In this document: one piece after another, positions 61,423 through 64,000 of the stretch | Numbering within the stretch: position 1 is the first letter of the stretch | Layout: each line of letters opens with the position of its first letter | Assembly: GCA_041665785.1 (NCBI GenBank) | Contig: JBAYIE010000003.1 | Span: forward strand, 94,773 to 158,772 | Length of the DNA: 64,000 nt | From: JBAYIE01 sp041665785 | GTDB lineage: Bacteria; Bacteroidota; Bacteroidia; UKL13-3 | Direction of reading: 5' to 3' | Notes under the pieces: generated by a model | Databases searched by the model: none | Told to the model about the DNA's origin: nothing | The model's input: only the letters and a program-made list of their open reading frames with translations | Program-made: the position numbers and the translations under genes

Positions 61423-61433
61423 AAAGGAGGTGA
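61423..61433 (+). promoter_or_regulatory. Strong Shine-Dalgarno sequence of rpsU
   Basis: AAAGGAGGTGA is fully complementary to the 3' end of 16S rRNA, nine bases (from GGAGG) before the ATG. This is the only such extended site seen in the window. In Bacteroidota the anti-Shine-Dalgarno is held by bS21 and neighbours, so a strong site on the bS21 gene itself fits autoregulation. Confidence 0.85.
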
Positions 61434-61439
61434 AATTAT

Positions 61440-61637
61440 ATGATATTTGTTAATGTTAAAGAAAACGAATCATTAGACCGAGCGCTAAAGAAGTTCAAGA
61501 AGAAGTTTGAAAAGACCGGAGTTGTAAAGGAATTGCGTTCGCGCCAGTCGTTCACCAAACCCTGCATCAAGAAGCGCCAGGAAAAAATCCACGCTGCTTA
61601 CAAATTGTTCCTCCAACAAACGGAAAGCAATCTGTAA
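61440..61637 (+). CDS. rpsU: Small ribosomal subunit protein bS21
   Basis: 65 residues, basic, helical: MIFVNVKENESLDRALKKFK near the start and a KKRQEKIHAAYKLFL tail. It sits at the 3' end of 16S rRNA near the anti-Shine-Dalgarno. The leader has an extended Shine-Dalgarno that most Bacteroidota genes lack. It has its own terminator, followed by xerC and hpf. Confidence 0.95.
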   Translation: MIFVNVKENESLDRALKKFKKKFEKTGVVKELRSRQSFTKPCIKKRQEKIHAAYKLFLQQTESNL

Positions 61638-61658
61638 CAGGTTAAGAAAATCAATAGC

Positions 61659-61687
61659 AAAAGCCCCGCAAGGGGCTTTTTGTTTTT
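61659..61687 (+). terminator. Intrinsic terminator after rpsU
   Basis: AAAAGCCCC (61659-61667) with GGGGCTTTT (61672-61680) around loop GCAA, then TGTTTTT. 22 bases after the rpsU stop and 43 before xerC. Confidence 0.85.
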
Positions 61688-61729
61688 AAACCGATTGGTG
61701 GTATATTCGAATGTCGTTCAACGTTGTTC

Positions 61730-62623
61730 ATGATGGATTGGATTGAGTCGTTTATACAGTATATCACCTTTGAAAAAAAGTATTCCGTCCATACCGTCAG
61801 CAGTTACCAGTCCGACCTGGAGCAATTCTCAACGTTTCTAAAAACCACTTACGAAATAGACAATCCCGCATTGGCGCGTCATCCCATGATTCGTAGTTGG
61901 ATGGCCAGTTTGATGGAAGCCGACATTTCAGCGCGTTCTGTCGCCCGTAAAATATCGAGTCTGCGCGCTTATTACCGCTTTCTTCAGAAAGAAGGAGAGC
62001 TGCCGGTGAATCCCATGGCACGCATTCAGGTACCTAAAATGGAAAAGCGCTTACCTGTTTTTGTCGAAGAAAAAGGATTGAGCCGCTTATTTGATCGCGA
62101 ACAGGAAGATACATTCGGTACCGACTTTACAGGATTCAGAAACCGTCTGATGGTATTGTTGTTATATACTACAGGTATGCGCCTTTCAGAACTCATCGGA
62201 CTTAAGCACAGCGATATTGATACCGAACGGAAAACGCTTAAAGTACTGGGTAAAAGGAACAAAGAGCGAATCATTCCATTTACAGAAGAATTAAACCAGG
62301 AAATCATACGATTTATGAATGAGGATGCGTTCAAATTAAATGACACACCATATTTGCTATTCACCGAAAAAGGAGAGAAATTGTATCCGAAACTTGTTTA
62401 CCGGATCGTGAAAGCAAGTTTAGATTTAGTAACTACCATAGAAAAAAGAAGTCCACACGTGCTACGCCATTCCTTTGCTACCCACTTACTGAATCACGGC
62501 GCCGATTTAAACGCCATCCGCGAATTGCTGGGCCATTCGAGTCTGGCAGCTACACAAGTTTACACACACAACAGCATCGAACGATTGAAGCAGGTTCACA
62601 AGAACAAGCACCCGCGCGCATAA
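61730..62623 (+). CDS. xerC: Tyrosine recombinase XerC
   Basis: 297 residues. Resolves chromosome dimers at dif. N-terminal SAM-like domain (YSVHTVSSYQSDLEQFS), then the catalytic domain with Arg in TTGMRLSELIGL, the HxLRH set in SPHVLRHSFATHLLNHGADL, and LLGHSSLAATQVYTH ending in the nucleophilic Tyr. The start could be ATG 61730 or 61733 (a TTG at 61724 is also open). Its partner XerD is not in view. Position between rpsU and hpf is typical for the phylum and argues for a core gene, not a mobile integrase. Confidence 0.9.
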   Translation: MMDWIESFIQYITFEKKYSVHTVSSYQSDLEQFSTFLKTTYEIDNPALARHPMIRSWMASLMEADISARSVARKISSLRAYYRFLQKEGELPVNPMARIQVPKMEKRLPVFVEEKGLSRLFDREQEDTFGTDFTGFRNRLMVLLLYTTGMRLSELIGLKHSDIDTERKTLKVLGKRNKERIIPFTEELNQEIIRFMNEDAFKLNDTPYLLFTEKGEKLYPKLVYRIVKASLDLVTTIEKRSPHVLRHSFATHLLNHGADLNAIRELLGHSSLAATQVYTHNSIERLKQVHKNKHPRA

Positions 62624-62633
62624 AACAAGAAGT

Positions 62634-62682
62634 CCTGCCTTTGGATTAAAAGGGGAGATAACAGTTCAGGCAGGCAACTGTT
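62634..62682 (+). promoter_or_regulatory. Mutually exclusive hairpins in the hpf leader
   Basis: CCTGCCT (62634-62640) is complementary to AGGCAGG (62668-62674). That second strand is also the loop of a separate perfect hairpin, AACAGTT (62660-62666) with AACTGTT (62676-62682). Both helices cannot easily form together, so the leader may switch between them, about 23 bases before the hpf ATG. Confidence 0.45.
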
Positions 62683-62705
62683 ACTTCCGCATAAAGACTA
62701 CAAAT

Positions 62706-63011
62706 ATGAAAATCGACATCCAATCCATCCATTTTGATGCAGACCAGAAATTATTAGAATTCATCAGCAAGAAAACCGAGAAGGTGCTTACGTTTTATGA
62801 GGATATCAAGAGTGCCGATATATACCTGCGATTGGAGAAAGACGCGGAAAAGGAAAATAAAGTAATCGAAATCAAATTAAACCTGAATGGAACGGCCATT
62901 TTTGCGACAGAACGCAGCAGTACATTTGAAGCAGCTACCGATCTGGTAATCGATAAGTTGGTTGCTCAGGTAAGAAAATTCAAAGAAAAACTGGTAGCAA
63001 AAGCTTCTTAA
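62706..63011 (+). CDS. hpf: Ribosome hibernation-promoting factor (short form)
   Basis: 101 residues. Binds the small subunit in slow growth and stabilises idle ribosomes. MKIDIQSIHFDADQKLLEFI is the S30AE/HPF opening, and YEDIKSADIYLRLEKDAE and FEAATDLVIDKLVAQVRKFKEKL follow. The C-terminal dimerisation domain of long HPF is missing, as in the short form. Ahead of it is a possible leader switch; it is followed by an intrinsic terminator and the tRNA operon. Confidence 0.93.
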   Translation: MKIDIQSIHFDADQKLLEFISKKTEKVLTFYEDIKSADIYLRLEKDAEKENKVIEIKLNLNGTAIFATERSSTFEAATDLVIDKLVAQVRKFKEKLVAKAS

Positions 63012-63033
63012 GCTGCGCCGGATAAGCGCTTAC

Positions 63034-63071
63034 AAGGCCTGTTGGATTATTCCTGCAGGCCTTTATTTTTT
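63034..63071 (+). terminator. Intrinsic terminator after hpf
   Basis: AAGGCCTG (63034-63041) pairs with CAGGCCTT (63056-63063), then a T-rich tail TATTTTTT. It separates hpf from the tRNA operon promoter. Confidence 0.8.
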
Positions 63072-63162
63072 GTTTTGAAAATAAAATTGAAACATACATC
63101 TTTGCGACCCTGTTACGCATCCAGTTTTCTTTAAAAGAATTTCTAAAAAGTTTGTTTCCAAA

Positions 63163-63193
63163 TTTGCATTCATCCTGCAAAACGCTACATTTG
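63163..63193 (+). promoter_or_regulatory. Promoter of the tRNA operon
   Basis: TTTG at 63163-63166, a 19-base spacer, then TACATTTG at 63186-63193: a full -33/-7 pair. The first tRNA begins about 147 bases later, so a leader of about 140 nt is expected; apart from a possible small hairpin (CGGGT with ACCCG near 63250-63271) it holds no recognised gene. Confidence 0.65.
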
Positions 63194-63339
63194 CAGTCCT
63201 TTTTGAGGTAAGTGAGACCTTGAAAGTACTCAAAAGTTCTTTGCAGTGATACGGGTATGATTTGATTAACCCGCAGCAATCCAATGGTTTATGTTCGCAT
63301 AAGCACAGGAATATTTATGTTGCGTGAATACCATAAAAT

Positions 63340-63412
63340 GCCACTTTAGCTCAGCTGGTAGAGCAACTGATTTGTAATCAGTAGGTCGCTGGTTCGATCC
63401 CGGCAAGTGGCT
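63340..63412 (+). tRNA. tRNA-Thr(TGT)
   Basis: 73 nt. Acceptor GCCACTT with AAGTGGC, D-arm GCTC...GAGC, anticodon arm ACTGA-TTTGTAA-TCAGT giving TGT, T-arm GCTGG-TTCGATC-CCGGC. The CCA end is not encoded. First gene of the tRNA operon after hpf. Confidence 0.96.
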
Positions 63413-63467
63413 CAGGTTGATTTCAAATGGATCAGCAGGAGAAAAGGGGCGGTACAAATCATCAATC

Positions 63468-63550
63468 GGGGAGATACCAAAGTGGCCAACTGGGACGGAC
63501 TGTAAATCCGTTGTCTTACGACTTCGAAGGTTCGAATCCTTCTCTCCCCA
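63468..63550 (+). tRNA. tRNA-Tyr(GTA)
   Basis: 83 nt with a long variable arm. Acceptor GGGGAGA with TCTCCCC, anticodon arm ACGGA-CTGTAAA-TCCGT giving GTA, T-arm GAAGG-TTCGAAT-CCTTC, discriminator A at 63550. Second gene of the operon; the palindrome cluster follows it at once. Confidence 0.96.
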
Positions 63551-63820
63551 CCTCGAACACCGTAGCTTTAGCGAAGGTGTTCTGATAAATTGAAAACAAG
63601 TAGCTTTTGCGAAAGTGTTCAGTTGTTAATGAGAATACTTAGCCTCAGCGAATGTGTTCCCAATCGGTAAACAGAACTTCCGGGTTCTGTTAAATGCGTT
63701 CTAAGTCACTGAAAGGTGATAAAAAAATAACCAAGGTCCCCGTAGCTGGGAGAGAAGAAGGAGAAATCACCTTCGCTGGTGAAGAGAAATCACCTTCGCT
63801 AAAGCTACGGTGATTGAAAT
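63551..63820. repeat. Palindrome cluster between tRNA-Tyr and tRNA-Gly
   Basis: Copies with core CACCGTAGC / TTTA / GCGAAGGTG are at 63555-63582 (plus) and 63788-63815 (reversed, core identical). Diverged plus-strand copies lie at 63593-63620 and 63633-63659; partial ones at 63737-63751 and 63767-63782. A different 7-base hairpin (ACAGAAC with GTTCTGT) lies at 63671-63690. A 17-base direct repeat joins the two right-hand copies (23 bases apart). No coding frame or tRNA is in the spacer. The last copy ends five bases before tRNA-Gly. Confidence 0.8.
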
Positions 63821-63893
63821 GCGGGAGTAGCTCAGTTGGTAGAGCGACAGCCTTCCAAGCTGTAGGTCGCGGGTTCGAGCCTCGTCTCCCGCT
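63821..63893 (+). tRNA. tRNA-Gly(TCC)
   Basis: 73 nt. Acceptor GCGGGAG with CTCCCGC, discriminator T at 63893, D-arm GCTC...GAGC, anticodon arm ACAGC-CTTCCAA-GCTGT giving TCC, T-arm GCGGG-TTCGAGC-CTCGT with two wobble pairs. It is third in the operon; a tandem repeat of its 3' half follows. Confidence 0.94.
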
Positions 63894-64000
63894 CGAGAGA
63901 GCAAAGTGAAATTGAGAGGAAGCTATAGGTCGTCTCGTTCTTAAAAACGAGAAGCCTCGTCTCCCGCTCGAGAGAGCAAAGTGAAATTGAGAGGAAGCTA
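63879..64000 (+). repeat. 75-base tandem repeat copying the 3' half of tRNA-Gly
   Basis: 63879-63925 and 63954-64000 are identical over 47 bases with a 75-base period; both hold the tRNA's 3' end (GCCTCGTCTCCCGCT) and then a GCTC-GAGA-GAGC hairpin. Before the second copy, AAGCTATAGGTCG (63920-63932) mimics AAGCTGTAGGTCG of the tRNA (12 of 13), but the T-arm part is replaced by a 7-base-stem hairpin TCTCGTT / AACGAGA at 63933-63952. A third unit begins at the right edge. Confidence 0.85.

Noticed and set aside
61730..62623. Mobile-element integrase
   Set aside because: The tyrosine recombinase sits between rpsU and hpf in core synteny and matches XerC in length; no att sites or cargo genes are near it.
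63671..63690. Terminator between tRNA-Tyr and tRNA-Gly
   Set aside because: The ACAGAAC/GTTCTGT hairpin has no following T-run on either strand.
63551..63820. CRISPR array in the tRNA operon
   Set aside because: The repeats are palindromes of uneven spacing and mixed orientation, there are no uniform spacers, and no cas genes are in the window.

Overview
The window is a chromosomal stretch of a member of the Bacteroidota, class not resolved. Several things point there. Many genes are preceded by the phylum's -7 promoter element TAnnTTTG, often with a TTG about 19-21 bases upstream. Almost no gene has a Shine-Dalgarno sequence; the clear exception is rpsU. Families typical of the phylum are present (DUF5723, DUF6913, DUF983, DUF420, two adjacent oxidase subunit III genes, a Mpl ligase, a porin of the O/P type). 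The run rpsU - xerC - hpf - tRNA-Thr - tRNA-Tyr - tRNA-Gly is, from memory, conserved in this phylum ahead of tuf, secE and nusG, which would lie past the right edge.

Layout. 0-5 kb: a cut MacB-like permease, trpS, a divergent arginine/citrulline pair (ctlX and arginase), dapA with a DUF6913 partner. 5-12.6 kb: accC, then three envelope genes read together (DUF3352-like membrane protein, large lipoprotein, DUF5723 outer-membrane protein). 12.6-21.8 kb: DUF423, a DEDDh exonuclease, queA, an enoyl-CoA hydratase, a repeat-bearing spacer, a PhoR/PhoB-type two-component pair, and a dihydroorotase-like gene with pcm. 21.9-26.2 kb: a surface-polysaccharide group and an MDR dehydrogenase. 26.2-37.6 kb: a heme-receptor-like TonB protein and a full heme-copper oxidase locus (DUF983, a CPMC protein, DUF420, SCO1, subunits IV, III, III, heme o and heme a synthases, subunit I, and subunit II carrying an N-terminal cytochrome c). 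37.7-47.4 kb: a secreted WD40 protein, a DPP-IV-like peptidase, a small AT-rich stretch, mpl, a family-9 glycosyltransferase, and a three-gene operon (di-heme oxidoreductase, Rieske lipoprotein, porin). 47.7-59.8 kb: a PolX with a degraded polymerase site, a sigma-54 activator, miaB, a sugar-nucleotide reductase, an HHH protein, a HepT/MntA toxin-antitoxin pair, UDP-glucuronate and UDP-xylose synthesis, and Kdo transferase. 59.8-64 kb: a candidate small RNA, acyl-CoA dehydrogenase, rpsU, xerC, hpf and the tRNA operon.

Most of the window is ordinary core genome. The least explained part is the right end. The tRNA operon is interrupted by a cluster of short palindromes present in both orientations. 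tRNA-Gly is then followed by a 75-base tandem repeat that copies the 3' half of that tRNA, with the T-arm replaced by a different hairpin; the array runs off the window. A diverged relative of the same palindrome sits with AATTAAG heptamer repeats at 15.9-16.1 kb, so this looks like a genome-wide repeat family. Other items worth checking are the candidate sRNA at 59.94-60.06 kb, paired palindromes ahead of the di-heme/Rieske/porin operon, and several enzymes that have lost key residues (PolX, dihydroorotase, an oxidoreductase).
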